Source of the DNA: CBDCVO01 sp965223085
GTDB taxonomy: Bacteria > Pseudomonadota > Gammaproteobacteria > Ga0077536
Assembly: GCA_965223085.1 (NCBI GenBank)
Contig: OZ244981.1
Span: 620,001 to 684,000, forward strand
Length of the DNA: 64,000 bases
Direction of reading: 5' to 3'
In this document: in pieces, positions 34,351 to 43,285 of the stretch
How positions within the stretch are numbered: the first letter of the stretch is position 1
Layout: the number at the start of each line of letters is the position of its first letter
Translations under genes and position numbers: made by a program
The notes under the pieces: generated by a model
What the model was told of the DNA's origin: nothing
Seen by the model: only the letters and a program-made list of their open reading frames with translations
Database searches by the model: none

Positions 34351-35865
34351 ATGCCGATAAAACCACCAACCCTGACCCAATTGCGGGAAATCGCCGAGCG
34401 CCTCTATCTCGATCTCGATGATGTCGACTTGCGTGACTTCCTGCCACTTATCGATGGCACGCTAGCGCGTTATTCTCTGTTCGATACTGAACCGGACGAG
34501 TTACCACCGACAAAATACCCGCGCACATCGGGCTGGCGCCCCGCGGCCGATGACAACCCATGCAATGCCTGGCAGCAGCAAACCGCCATTCCGGGCGCGA
34601 AGCGTGGGCCGCTCAAAGGACGAAGTATCGCGCTGAAAGACAATATCATGCTCGCCGGGGTGCCGATGATGAATGGGGCATCGACGCTCGCGGGCTATGT
34701 TCCGGAAGTAGACGCGAGCGTCGTCACCCAAGTGCTAGACGCCGGTGCTGAGATCGCGGGCAAAGCGAACTGCGAATACCTGTGCTGTTCGGCTGCGAGT
34801 CACACCAATGCCACGGGCCCAGTACACAACCCCCATATGGCCGGGCGTACCGCCGGGGGTTCGTCGAGCGGTTGTGCCGCACTCGTTGCAAGTGGCGCAG
34901 TCGACATGGCTATCGGCACCGATCACGGTGGCTCGATACGCATCCCTGCGTCGTTTTGCGGGCTCGTTGGACTAAAGCCAACTCACGGCTTGGTACCTTA
35001 TACCGGTATCATGCCCATCGACGCTACGCTAGATCACGTGGGGCCCATTACACGTGACGTCGGGGACAATGCTTTATTGCTCGAAGTGCTCGCCGGCACG
35101 GATGGTTGGGATCCGAATCAGCAGCCACGCCGCGACGAAAAATATTCACGCAAACTCGAAGCGAATGTGCAAGCGCTACGTATCGGCGTGGTGCGCGAAG
35201 GTTTCGCTCAACCCAACTCCGATCTCGCAGTAGATAAAAAAATCCTCTCGGGCGCACGAGAGTTCGCCAACCTCGGCGCCGTCGTCGAAGAAGTTCAACT
35301 ACCATTGCACCGCAGTGCGCCTACCCTATTTACTGCAATTTTCGTCGAGGCACTGACTGTGTCAGTGATGCACGGAAATGGGTATGGTCAGCAAACCACC
35401 GCATCTTATGTAACGAGTTTAATGCGACGCCATGCTCAGTGGCGCAGTCAAGCACACGATTTGCACGAACACACGAAATTGCTGATGCTATTAGGTGAAT
35501 ACCTATCGAAGGATTACGGCGGCATCTATTACGCCAAGGCACAAAACTTCAGACGCCGAATACGGCGTGCCGTCGACGCGTTATTCGGACAATACGATCT
35601 TTTGCTCATGCCCACGGTACCGATAACAGCGCCGAAAATCCCCACTGAGAATGCCCCGCGTTCCGAACTGGTAGCGCGCGCCCTAGAGACGATCCCGAAC
35701 ACGCCGCTGTTCAACTTGACCGGCCATCCAGCGATCTCGATCCCCTGCGGCCTTGTCGGCAAGTTACCCGTTGGTTTGATGCTTGCAGCCGATTACTACA
35801 ATGAACTTGGACTCTATAATGCAGCGCTAGCATTCGAGCAACAGAGTGACTGGCGAGAACGCTAA
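34351..35865 (+). CDS. Amidase-signature enzyme, RhAmidase-like
   Basis: A 504-residue amidase-signature enzyme. With ATG 34351 as start, the catalytic triad falls at Lys96 (ALKDNIM), Ser171 (AGGSSSG) and Ser195 (DHGGSIRIP), the same numbers as the enantioselective amidase of Rhodococcus that is linked to nitrile hydratase; this supports the start. Other matching blocks are DHVGPITRDV, LRIGVVREGF, HGNGYG and TGHPAISIPCGL. It hydrolyses a carboxamide to acid and ammonia. No nitrile hydratase is in the window. The OFA transporter follows 83 bases downstream and may import the substrate. Confidence 0.92.
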   Translation: MPIKPPTLTQLREIAERLYLDLDDVDLRDFLPLIDGTLARYSLFDTEPDELPPTKYPRTSGWRPAADDNPCNAWQQQTAIPGAKRGPLKGRSIALKDNIMLAGVPMMNGASTLAGYVPEVDASVVTQVLDAGAEIAGKANCEYLCCSAASHTNATGPVHNPHMAGRTAGGSSSGCAALVASGAVDMAIGTDHGGSIRIPASFCGLVGLKPTHGLVPYTGIMPIDATLDHVGPITRDVGDNALLLEVLAGTDGWDPNQQPRRDEKYSRKLEANVQALRIGVVREGFAQPNSDLAVDKKILSGAREFANLGAVVEEVQLPLHRSAPTLFTAIFVEALTVSVMHGNGYGQQTTASYVTSLMRRHAQWRSQAHDLHEHTKLLMLLGEYLSKDYGGIYYAKAQNFRRRIRRAVDALFGQYDLLLMPTVPITAPKIPTENAPRSELVARALETIPNTPLFNLTGHPAISIPCGLVGKLPVGLMLAADYYNELGLYNAALAFEQQSDWRER

Positions 35866-35948
35866 ATTCTTGACACCGCCATCACGTACCGTCATAAAAC
35901 GTCGCCGCACAGCAGCGCGCCGGAACAAACTTACTACGAGGAACAGAC

Positions 35949-37646
35949 ATGCCGGGTTTGTTAGCCAAAGACCACATCATTGCAAAACCTGGTTTCAATC
36001 GCTGGCTAATCGCGCCCGCAGCCTTGGGGATCCACTTATGCATTGGGTCGGTCTATGCGTGGAGTCTATTTAATCCGGCACTCATCAAACGCGTTGGCGT
36101 CGTTACGAGTGCCGCCGACGACTGGTCGCTGAAAAGCGTGGTGTGGATCTTCACCGTCGCGATCGTGTTTTTGGGTTTAGCAGCAGCGCTCGCCGGTAAG
36201 TGGTTGGAGCAGGTCGGCCCCCGCATGGTCGGCGTCGTCTCCGCGTGTTGTTGGGCCGGCGGTTTCGCGATCGGTGGCCTCGGCATCATTACAGGACAAT
36301 TGTGGTTGTTGTATCTCGGTTATGGGGTCATCGGTGGCTGCGGGCTGGGACTCGGCTACGTCTCTCCCGTGAGCACCTTGATCCGGTGGTTCCCCGACCG
36401 CCGCGGCATGGCAACCGGGATCGCTATCATGGGTTTCGGCGGTGGGGCGATGTTGGGAAAACCGATGATCGAAGGATTTCTCCGCTACTTCTACCACACA
36501 CCTGATTATCTCGGCACCGTCGACGCCATCGAGCTTACGACCCGTGCGGGACGCCGCCTCGCGGCGATCAGCAATGAAATGAAAGAGGTTGTCGTGGTTG
36601 GCGCCAACGACGTTGCGAATATGATCGTCCCCGGGCCCGAAGGCGTCTACGTAGTGGGAACAGGCACCGTTGGGGTCGCGCAGACATTCTTCGCCTTGGG
36701 CGCAATTTATTTCGCCGTCATGATAATTGCCGCTTTCTCTTATCGCATTCCCGCGCCAGGTTGGCAGCCCCGCGGCTGGCAACCGCCGCCAGCGGATGCC
36801 GAACGAAATACGATGATAACCCAGCATGACGTAGACATAGATGAAGCGCTGAAAACACCGCAGTTCTATCAACTGTGGATCGTGTTATGTTTCAACGTCA
36901 CCGCCGGGATCGGCGTCTTGGCGGTAGCCAAGACTATGATGGTAGAAATTTTCGGCACCACGTTGCCCGACATCGTCGACTTAAAATTCGCGGCATCCTA
37001 TGTGCTGATGATCAGCTTATTCAATATGCTCGGGCGATTTTTCTGGGCCAGCGCCTCGGATTATCTTGGTCGCAAAAACACCTACCACATATTTTTCGGG
37101 CTTGGCATATTACTTTACTGCTCCATTCCGTTTTTCGCCGCACGCGTTAGCGCAGACCCCACGATAACTTGGTTGGTCGGCTTCTACGCCGCAACGATGG
37201 TGATCTTTACGATGTACGGCGGTGGATTCGCGACGATCCCTGCTTATCTCGCCGATATTTTTGGCACGAAATACGTCGGCGGCATTCACGGGCGTCTACT
37301 CACGGCGTGGAGCACAGCAGGTGTTCTTGGTCCCTTGGCGATCACCTCATTGCGAGAGAACGCAGTCAGTCATGCTATCGACAGACTTGTCGCTACCGTC
37401 GACCCGGAGAAATTTGCTACGACATTCGGCGCAAGTCTTGATCAACTCGAAAATCTCGTCACAGCGAAAACCGTGACGATCGCGAAACTAATGGAGATAG
37501 CGCCGGCCGGCACCGTCGATCCGACACCGAGCCTATACAATCAAACGATGTATTTGATGGCGGCCCTGCTTTTCATTGCCTTGGTGGCTAACGCATTAAT
37601 GCGCCCGGTCGACGCCAAACATCACCTGCAAAATAGCGCAACCTAA
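35949..37646 (+). CDS. OFA-type major facilitator transporter
   Basis: A 565-residue MFS protein of the oxalate:formate antiporter group. The N-terminal IHLCIGSVYAWSLFNPAL and GFGGGAMLGKP, FPDRRGMATGIAIMG are OFA signatures; about 12 hydrophobic segments are seen. Two hydrophilic insertions are long: about 60 residues after the sixth helix region (residues 185-235) and about 50 residues before the last helix (ATVDPEKFATTFGAS...). Typical members carry small carboxylates. ACGAGGA lies before ATG 35949. Location after the amidase suggests uptake of a substrate or export of the acid product. Confidence 0.88.
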   Translation: MPGLLAKDHIIAKPGFNRWLIAPAALGIHLCIGSVYAWSLFNPALIKRVGVVTSAADDWSLKSVVWIFTVAIVFLGLAAALAGKWLEQVGPRMVGVVSACCWAGGFAIGGLGIITGQLWLLYLGYGVIGGCGLGLGYVSPVSTLIRWFPDRRGMATGIAIMGFGGGAMLGKPMIEGFLRYFYHTPDYLGTVDAIELTTRAGRRLAAISNEMKEVVVVGANDVANMIVPGPEGVYVVGTGTVGVAQTFFALGAIYFAVMIIAAFSYRIPAPGWQPRGWQPPPADAERNTMITQHDVDIDEALKTPQFYQLWIVLCFNVTAGIGVLAVAKTMMVEIFGTTLPDIVDLKFAASYVLMISLFNMLGRFFWASASDYLGRKNTYHIFFGLGILLYCSIPFFAARVSADPTITWLVGFYAATMVIFTMYGGGFATIPAYLADIFGTKYVGGIHGRLLTAWSTAGVLGPLAITSLRENAVSHAIDRLVATVDPEKFATTFGASLDQLENLVTAKTVTIAKLMEIAPAGTVDPTPSLYNQTMYLMAALLFIALVANALMRPVDAKHHLQNSAT

Positions 37647-37649
37647 GCA

Positions 37650-38366
37650 CTACGGGGTTTGCATGCGCGGGACGATTACCCGTCGATTGGTCTGAACGCC
37701 GCGCAGGAGTCGATTCATCGATTGCAGCTCCATCTTGCGAGGCGGAGACGGTGGACTTGTAGCATCTGGCACCTCGGTTCCGTAACCGGGTTCATCGATT
37801 TCAACTTTGCCGTACTGGTTGGAAACTTCAATGGCATTCGCCGCCAAAATATCTTCCTGTTCAAGCAACACAACCAGGGCGCTAGTGGCGCTTACTTCGG
37901 CCGCAAAATGGGTGCCGCGAATACCTATCGTCGCAACCGTCGTAGCAAAGCGAATCATGGCAGGTTTGCGCTTCGCAAGTAGACCTGTCAGGGCACGCAC
38001 GGCCCCCCCGAGAATTGAAAAAGACATGCTTTCGTCCGCACTATCTTGCGCGTCGCGAGCCGCCTCTTTGCGATATTGGTAGGCGTCGATTTTGAAAATC
38101 GTCTGCTCGCTCAAGATGACACGCGTTTCATCTGTAAACGCTAACGTCAACTGTGCATCTCGACCTGTAATGATCCGATCGCCCGCGTAGAGTACGTCCC
38201 CTTGTTGCAAACGCCGGCGTTCGATCTGCCGCTCGGCACCTATAACAAATGCCTTGCCCTTCAGCGTGGCTATAGTTGCAGCCGACTCACCCGCGGCGCC
38301 GACCTGCAAAGCCCACATGAGCAACAAGACCCCGAATGGAACAGTTGAATATAGATTCCCGAACAT
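37650..38366 (-). CDS. Exported FecR-domain protein
   Basis: A 238-residue protein. ATG 38366 follows GGAGA; longer frames upstream lack such a site. A signal peptide (FGVLLLMWALQVGAAG) is followed by a FecR domain: VLYAGDRIITGRDAQLTLAF, TDETRVILSEQTIFKID and the TVATIGIRGTHFAAEV segment. FecR-like periplasmic domains in such proteins are thought to bind surface or cell-wall partners; the sigma-regulating FecR has a different architecture, and no ECF sigma gene is next to it. The C-terminus is Pro-rich then basic. It converges with the OFA gene, three bases apart. Confidence 0.8.
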   Translation of the reverse strand: MFGNLYSTVPFGVLLLMWALQVGAAGESAATIATLKGKAFVIGAERQIERRRLQQGDVLYAGDRIITGRDAQLTLAFTDETRVILSEQTIFKIDAYQYRKEAARDAQDSADESMSFSILGGAVRALTGLLAKRKPAMIRFATTVATIGIRGTHFAAEVSATSALVVLLEQEDILAANAIEVSNQYGKVEIDEPGYGTEVPDATSPPSPPRKMELQSMNRLLRGVQTNRRVIVPRMQTP

Positions 38367-38664
38367 GCGAACACTCTCCTTATTCACAGACGACGGCGCG
38401 CAATGCAAAACATCGTACACTACCGCGTGAAGCGACGATGCGCTTACGTCCAAGCTCGGGGCGCTCGCGCCGTAACCCTGAACGAAAGATGTATGATACG
38501 TCAGGGATTATTAATCGTGCCGCTCATTTGCGCCGGTGGCAAATCCCACACACACCTATAAATAAGACGCTGGGCGGCAGACGCGGGTTCCAGCCAAATC
38601 GAAAAATTACCGATCCACCCCCAGCTCGGGCCGATTCTTAGGCCCAAAATCTTATGCGGATCTC

Positions 38665-39573
38665 TCAACGATCGCGGGCAAGCACCACCGCGCCCCGCCC
38701 GTGACGCTCAAAAAAGGCCACTAAAACTAAGCCCAACACGACTAATACGGTCCCTTGCAGCAAGGCGATGGTCGGCGTCTCGCGCAGCAATAACAACGCA
38801 AAAGCAATTCCGAAAACGGGCATCAAGTTGATGTACATCGCCGTTACGATTGCGCCAATTTCATCAACCGCTTGGTGATACCACACAAATCCAATTGCTG
38901 AGGATAAAACTCCAAGAAAGACAACGATCGCAATGGCGTTAGGATCTCGGATTATGGCAGGCAACTGGGCCGCATCGCGGGGTAAGAATAACGCTAACAG
39001 CAGCGTTCCAAACCAAACAGCACCGGTAGTAACTGCGATTGGGCTCAACGCGTTCAGCAGAGGCCGGCCGAGCAACGTATAAATCGCCCAGCTTGCTGCA
39101 CTAGCAAGCAACAAGTATTCGCCGCGTCCGATCACGCCCGCTATAAGCGCGCCGGGGTGCCCATCCGTGACCACCACGACAGTACCCAGGAAGCCCATCA
39201 CCAAGCCCATGCATGCGCCAGGATGAAAGCGCTTGCCCAGCACGAGCCAATCGATCAAGGCAATCATAATTGCGATGGAAGCCAATATCACGGCTGCGCG
39301 ATTAGCTTCGGTATATTCAGTGCCCATGAACACCAACACGTTGTGCGCGCAAATACCGGTTAGCCCAAGTAGAAATAGCCCCGGATAGTGCTTGCATTGA
39401 ATGCGCAATTTGATCCGGCGACCAAACCAAGTGAGGCACAGTAAGAATAAACTCGCGGTCAGAAACCGTCCGAACGTAAAGGCATACGGTGCATGATAAT
39501 GTGCTACCAGGCGCCCAAATACGGGGCTCAACGCCCAACAGATCGTCGCCGCAATGAGCTTTAAGTGAATCAT
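38665..39573 (-). CDS. EamA-family (DMT) transporter
   Basis: A 302-residue protein with ten hydrophobic segments in two EamA repeats: the first starting KLIAATICWALSPVFGRLVA, the second near GRGEYLLLASAASWAIYTLL with WYHQAVDEIGAIVTAMYINL and the last ALLLLRETPTIALLQGTVLV. DMT exporters of this type move amino acids or small metabolites. It stands apart on the minus strand. The 210 bases before it (38454-38664) hold no gene or clear signal. Confidence 0.88.
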   Translation of the reverse strand: MIHLKLIAATICWALSPVFGRLVAHYHAPYAFTFGRFLTASLFLLCLTWFGRRIKLRIQCKHYPGLFLLGLTGICAHNVLVFMGTEYTEANRAAVILASIAIMIALIDWLVLGKRFHPGACMGLVMGFLGTVVVVTDGHPGALIAGVIGRGEYLLLASAASWAIYTLLGRPLLNALSPIAVTTGAVWFGTLLLALFLPRDAAQLPAIIRDPNAIAIVVFLGVLSSAIGFVWYHQAVDEIGAIVTAMYINLMPVFGIAFALLLLRETPTIALLQGTVLVVLGLVLVAFFERHGRGAVVLARDR

Positions 39574-39733
39574 GTGTGCCTGTCAGGGTCTGCGCTCGCC
39601 GCGCTGGTGTCACTTGGTTAATGTCGGTGAATACTTCATCGTGCGATGACTAGCGCATCGGAAAATGCACATGGTAACGCGCCGGCCCGTTACCGCGATC
39701 ACAATAAAAGGTCAACAAACCCTAAAGCCGATT

Positions 39734-39779
39734 GCTTAGCTGGCCGCTAAGTCTAGCTTAGTCGCGCGCGAAGCTTAGC
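39734..39779. repeat. Cluster of GCTTAG hexamers before the PAS kinase
   Basis: Within 46 bases GCTTAG or its reverse complement occurs four times: TTGCTTAGCTGG, CGCTAAGTC, TAGCTTAGTC, AAGCTTAGCT. Pairs form inverted repeats, such as TTAGC-TGGCC-GCTAA. It is 65-110 bases upstream of the PAS histidine kinase start and could be a regulator site. A related TAGCTTAACTTTGAGCTTAG lies at 55168. The remaining 39574-39844 shows no gene. Confidence 0.5.
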
Positions 39780-39844
39780 TAAAACTTAAATAAACCCGTT
39801 TCATCAGGGCTCAATGATGCAATGCATAAGGAATAACTGACGCT

Positions 39845-40963
39845 ATGTCGCAGGACGACGCAGCGACTATCCCTAAAGCTTCCCCTCGTTCGTTGTCCAA
39901 AGCAAACGGCCTAAGCACCCTACAATCCCTGATTGACGCACTGCCGCATAGCGTTCTCGTAGTAGATAGCAAGAGTACGATCCGCTGTGCGAACCGCGCT
40001 GCTAAGCAACTCTTTGGTCATCAGAGCACCCGCGTTGAGCGTGCGTTGCAAGACCTACTTGCAACACCTGCGGATATCCCTATCGAGACCTTTTCTCATC
40101 CGCTCGAATTGAGTTGCCGTCACCCGACAGGACGCACTTTTCCGGCTTCGATAACGCTGAGCGAAATCCCGCGCCTTAAGCCCACGCATTACTTCGCCAC
40201 TTTCACCGACTTATCCGAGACCCGTTTATATCATGAGCAAATCCGCGAATTAGAGGCACGACTCGAAACCGCGAACGACAACCTAGAGCAATTTGTTCAT
40301 TTTGCCTCACATGATTTACAGGAACCATTGCGCATGGTCGCGTCGTTTACGGAGTTAACGGCGCGACGCTACGGCAGTGCGCTCGATGATACCGGAAGAG
40401 AGTTTATTGGTTACGCCGTCGAGGGTACGCGACGCATGAAGAGCATGGTGTCGGGTTTGCTGCGTTACGCGACAATAGACACGGACTCGAGCACGTGGCA
40501 GGAAATCGACCCAAATAAAGTGTTTACCGATGTTTTTAGCAAACTCGCCCCGATTCATCTCGCCGAACACGCCGAGCTGAATATCCCGGACCCGTTGCCA
40601 ACCGTAACCGTCATTAAAAGACAGTTCCATGAATTAGCGTATCAATTGATTGACAACGCCATCAAGTTTCGAGCAGGCGACAAAACCCCGGTAATCCGAA
40701 TCCAGGCTGCACGCAGATCTTCAGCCTGGGAGTTTTCCGTACAGGATAACGGTATCGGTATTGCACCCGATTTTCATGCCCGTGCTTTCATCGTTTTTGG
40801 GCGTATCAATCGCTCGCGGCGCTACCCCGGCAACGGTGTCGGCCTCGCTTTGTGCAAGAAAATAGTTGCAAGACATGGCGGGGAAATTTGGTGCGACTCA
40901 GCCGTCGGCAAGGGTGCAACGTTTTATTTTTCAATCGAAAAGCGCCACGCCATAGGATTTTAG
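39845..40963 (+). CDS. PAS-domain histidine kinase
   Basis: A 372-residue cytoplasmic kinase with no membrane segment. A PAS domain (residues 25-125; DALPHSVLVVDSKSTIRCAN) is followed by a coiled coil and a HisKA-type domain with His156 (FASHDLQEPLRM, the phytochrome-like kinase form). The HATPase has the N box (LAYQLIDNAIKFRA), the G1 box (QDNGIGIA) and the G2 box (RYPGNGVGLALCKKIVARHG). It autophosphorylates and passes phosphate to an unknown regulator; none is adjacent. The GCTTAG cluster lies upstream. Its 3' 190 bases are repeated at 43070-43266 in diverged form. Confidence 0.93.
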   Translation: MSQDDAATIPKASPRSLSKANGLSTLQSLIDALPHSVLVVDSKSTIRCANRAAKQLFGHQSTRVERALQDLLATPADIPIETFSHPLELSCRHPTGRTFPASITLSEIPRLKPTHYFATFTDLSETRLYHEQIRELEARLETANDNLEQFVHFASHDLQEPLRMVASFTELTARRYGSALDDTGREFIGYAVEGTRRMKSMVSGLLRYATIDTDSSTWQEIDPNKVFTDVFSKLAPIHLAEHAELNIPDPLPTVTVIKRQFHELAYQLIDNAIKFRAGDKTPVIRIQAARRSSAWEFSVQDNGIGIAPDFHARAFIVFGRINRSRRYPGNGVGLALCKKIVARHGGEIWCDSAVGKGATFYFSIEKRHAIGF

Positions 40964-41444
40964 TAATGCGCATCTGTGAACGTAAGTATCGATCACCGAA
41001 ATGGACTCGGGCGAAACTACGGACATTGCAATGCCCCGGCTGGGCTACCACGCGCGACGTTGTGGACTCCTAAGCGATAAGCTAACGTGTGGTTCGCGCT
41101 TAGTGCGCAAGCCAAGGTTCCCCGGTGATCGAACGCGTAGACGGTTTGTTGGTCTGCGCTAAGTCGTCTCACCCAGTGCCGAGTAGTTTCGCAAAAAAAG
41201 GCCGCCTGCCCAGGCCACAGTTGACGACGGCTGGCCACGAAGTGGCGGTGTCGTTCGCGGCTGGCTAGGGTGGTTTCTCTAACGAGAAAGGGGTGCATCT
41301 TCTATACGTGCCACCATTTTCCGTGCCGGTGATTAACAGGTGGCAATGAGCCATCACCGCCCGGACGTTAGGGCTTAGGGTCACGGACACCTCATCCGGG
41401 TCGCGATGCGCGATCTTGCAGATCATGTGGCGAGCGAGCGCAAT
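40964..41444. other. Gene-free decayed tract
   Basis: No frame here shows a recognisable protein. A minus-strand frame of 93 codons (41017-41298) has no family signature and odd composition, so I do not call it. The stretch lies between the PAS kinase and a dead TetR gene, inside a 2.1-kb tract that is closed by a duplicate of the kinase 3' end. Confidence 0.5.
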
Positions 41445-42050
41445 TCAGCGGGAGGGTTGCCGTTTGACGCGCGTGATCGACCGCAAACCGGCTTCCACAA
41501 GCTTGGCCACGACGTTCCCGTCCGGCAAGGGCGCATCAACCAGCAACGAATCACCGATCAGTCCCCAGCAGCACGCGTCTAACGCGCACACCCGTGGCAG
41601 ATTGAACTTGTCTGCCGATTTCAAGTTTACCGACCCCAGGATCGTTGCCAGCCTTTCGCGATAAGTGGTTCGAACATTGGCCAACTCGCCCGGCGGACCA
41701 ATCTCACCAGGGAAGTAGCCTGCCATCCGAATGAGAAATCGGGCAGCGGCGGGATTCCCCGTAGCGAAGGCGATGTAGTGTTGCGCTGCCGCCTGGACAC
41801 GCGCGGATTACCCTGCCACGCCGAAGAGCGCGACCTCTAGACCGTCGAGAAACTCGTCGAACACGTGGCGTAGAAGCTCGAGCACGAAATCGTCTTTGCT
41901 CCTGAAATGAAGATAGAACACCCCTTTTGCTACGTCGACAGCTTCGGTGAGATCGAGCACGGACACCAAGCTGAACGGGCGGTGTCCAAACGCATCCAGA
42001 CCCGCGTCGAACAAGGCCCGCCTTGTTGCCGCGGCCTTGCTTGCGCTCAC
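41445..42050 (-). pseudogene. TetR-family regulator, frameshifted
   Basis: The N-terminal helix-turn-helix domain is clear: ASKAAATRRALFDAGLDAFG, VLDLTEAVDVAKGVFYLHF, RSKDDFVLELLRHVFDE. The frame stops at 41808 after VALFGVAG. In the +1 frame the ligand domain resumes as VQAAAQHYIAFATGN and RFLIRMAGYFPGEIGPPGE and runs to a stop at 41445. A single frameshift near 41812 separates DNA-binding and ligand domains, so regulation is lost. The 42051-42349 interval upstream has only a repeated TCACGATCAGG word. Confidence 0.85.
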
Positions 42051-42349
42051 GCCGCGACGGCGTACGTAGCGCTTCGATATTTGTGCCCTTCTCCACAGCT
42101 AGATTATGCACCCATGAAGCCGGCGCAAGCGACCGGTAATTATGACCATCGTGGCATTTTGCCGTGATGGTCATATTTGGCGATCATGTCAAAAGTAGCC
42201 AATACGATCCGGCGCAGCAAATGCCTTTAACGATTTCAGCGAAATCCTATGAGTCCCACGACTTCACGATCAGGTTTCCGAACACTTCAGGAACTCACGA
42301 TCAGGATGCGGCGTGATTTTATCTCGAAACGGCGTCATCGACCCGCAAG

Positions 42350-42982
42350 GTGCGCACGCACGACTACTCGGATCTTTACGCCACGCCTGGGCTCTATGAG
42401 GCATTGGTGTACGACACGCTCGCTTGCCGGTCTCATGAGTGTGTCGCGAATCTGTTGGATTGCGTTTTGCAGCAACAAACGGACGATCCTCAAGAAATGA
42501 GTTTTCTCGATCTAGGGGCGGGTAACGGCGTTATCGGAGCGAAGCTGAAAGAACCGGGGATCGGCACGATCAAGGGGCTGGACCTGATCGAGGAGGCCCG
42601 GACCGCCGCAGATCGCGACCGACCGGGAATTTACGATGCGTACTACGTCACCGACCTGACCAAGGCAAATCCACTGGCCGGACAGCGTTTCGATGGGCTC
42701 ACGGTTATTGTAGCGCTGCGCTTCGGGGATATCCCCACCAAAGCGTTCGGCCTCTCGGCCAAGCTCGTTCGGCCCGGCGGGTGAATCGCGCTGACGATTA
42801 AGAAGGATTTTCTTGATGACCGTGACCAGACGGGCTTCGGGGTTCTTATTCGGGAATTGATTGATAAGGGGTTTGTCCAGCGAGACGCTTACCAGCACTT
42901 CCGTCACCGCGTCTCGATTGGTGGCGACGACATCTATTACGCCGCTTTGGTCCTCAGCAAGCTGAGCAATTACCCCCGATGA
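42350..42982 (+). pseudogene. SAM-dependent methyltransferase with in-frame TGA
   Basis: Starting at GTG 42350, RTHDYSDLYATPGLYEALVY leads into FLDLGAGNGVIGAKL, the glycine-rich SAM-binding loop (motif I), and GLDLIEEAR (motif II). At 42782-42784 a TGA falls in LVRPGG*IALTIKKDFL, just where related methyltransferases have a Trp or other residue after PGG. The same frame continues through DDIYYAALVLSKLSNYPR to a normal stop at 42980. A one-base TGG to TGA change explains it. No initiation signal follows the stop, so the C-terminal part is probably not made. Confidence 0.82.
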
Positions 42983-43065
42983 AACAACCTCGCGCGCCGC
43001 AAAGCGGCGGCGAAACGAGGCCGCAGCGACCATTCTTCCCCGGAGGTTTAGCCCATATATTGCAT

Positions 43066-43266
43066 GAGGACCGCTTTCGTGCCCGTGCTTTCATCGTTTT
43101 CGGGCGAATCAATCGCTTGCGCCGTTACCCTGGCAATGGTGTCGGCCTCGCTTTATGCAAAAAAGTAGTTGCAAGACATGGCGGGGAAATTTGGTGCGAT
43201 TCGGCCGTCGGCAACGGCGCGACGGTTAATATGTCAATCGGAGATCGGTACGCCGTGAGGTTTTAG
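43066..43266 (+). pseudogene. Histidine-kinase HATPase fragment, duplicate of 40770-40963
   Basis: The frame reads RARAFIVFGRINRLRRYPGN, GVGLALCKKVVARHGGEIW and CDSAVGNGATVNMSIGDRYA, the last 63 residues of the PAS kinase at 39845-40963, with scattered substitutions. The N box and HisKA parts are missing. It is a remnant of a paralogue or of a tandem duplication whose middle was lost. It ends 20 bases before the convergent REC-PP2C gene. Confidence 0.85.
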
Positions 43267-43285
43267 AATGGGGTCAAGAGAGGGC

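Noticed and set aside
41017..41298. 93-codon minus-strand frame
   Set aside because: No recognisable family and unusual composition in a decayed tract.
42266..42302. Repeated TCACGATCAGG
   Set aside because: Two short copies only, near a dead gene; too little to call a regulatory site.
42782..42784. TGA read as Trp or selenocysteine
   Set aside because: Several intact genes here end in TGA and no hairpin typical of recoding follows.
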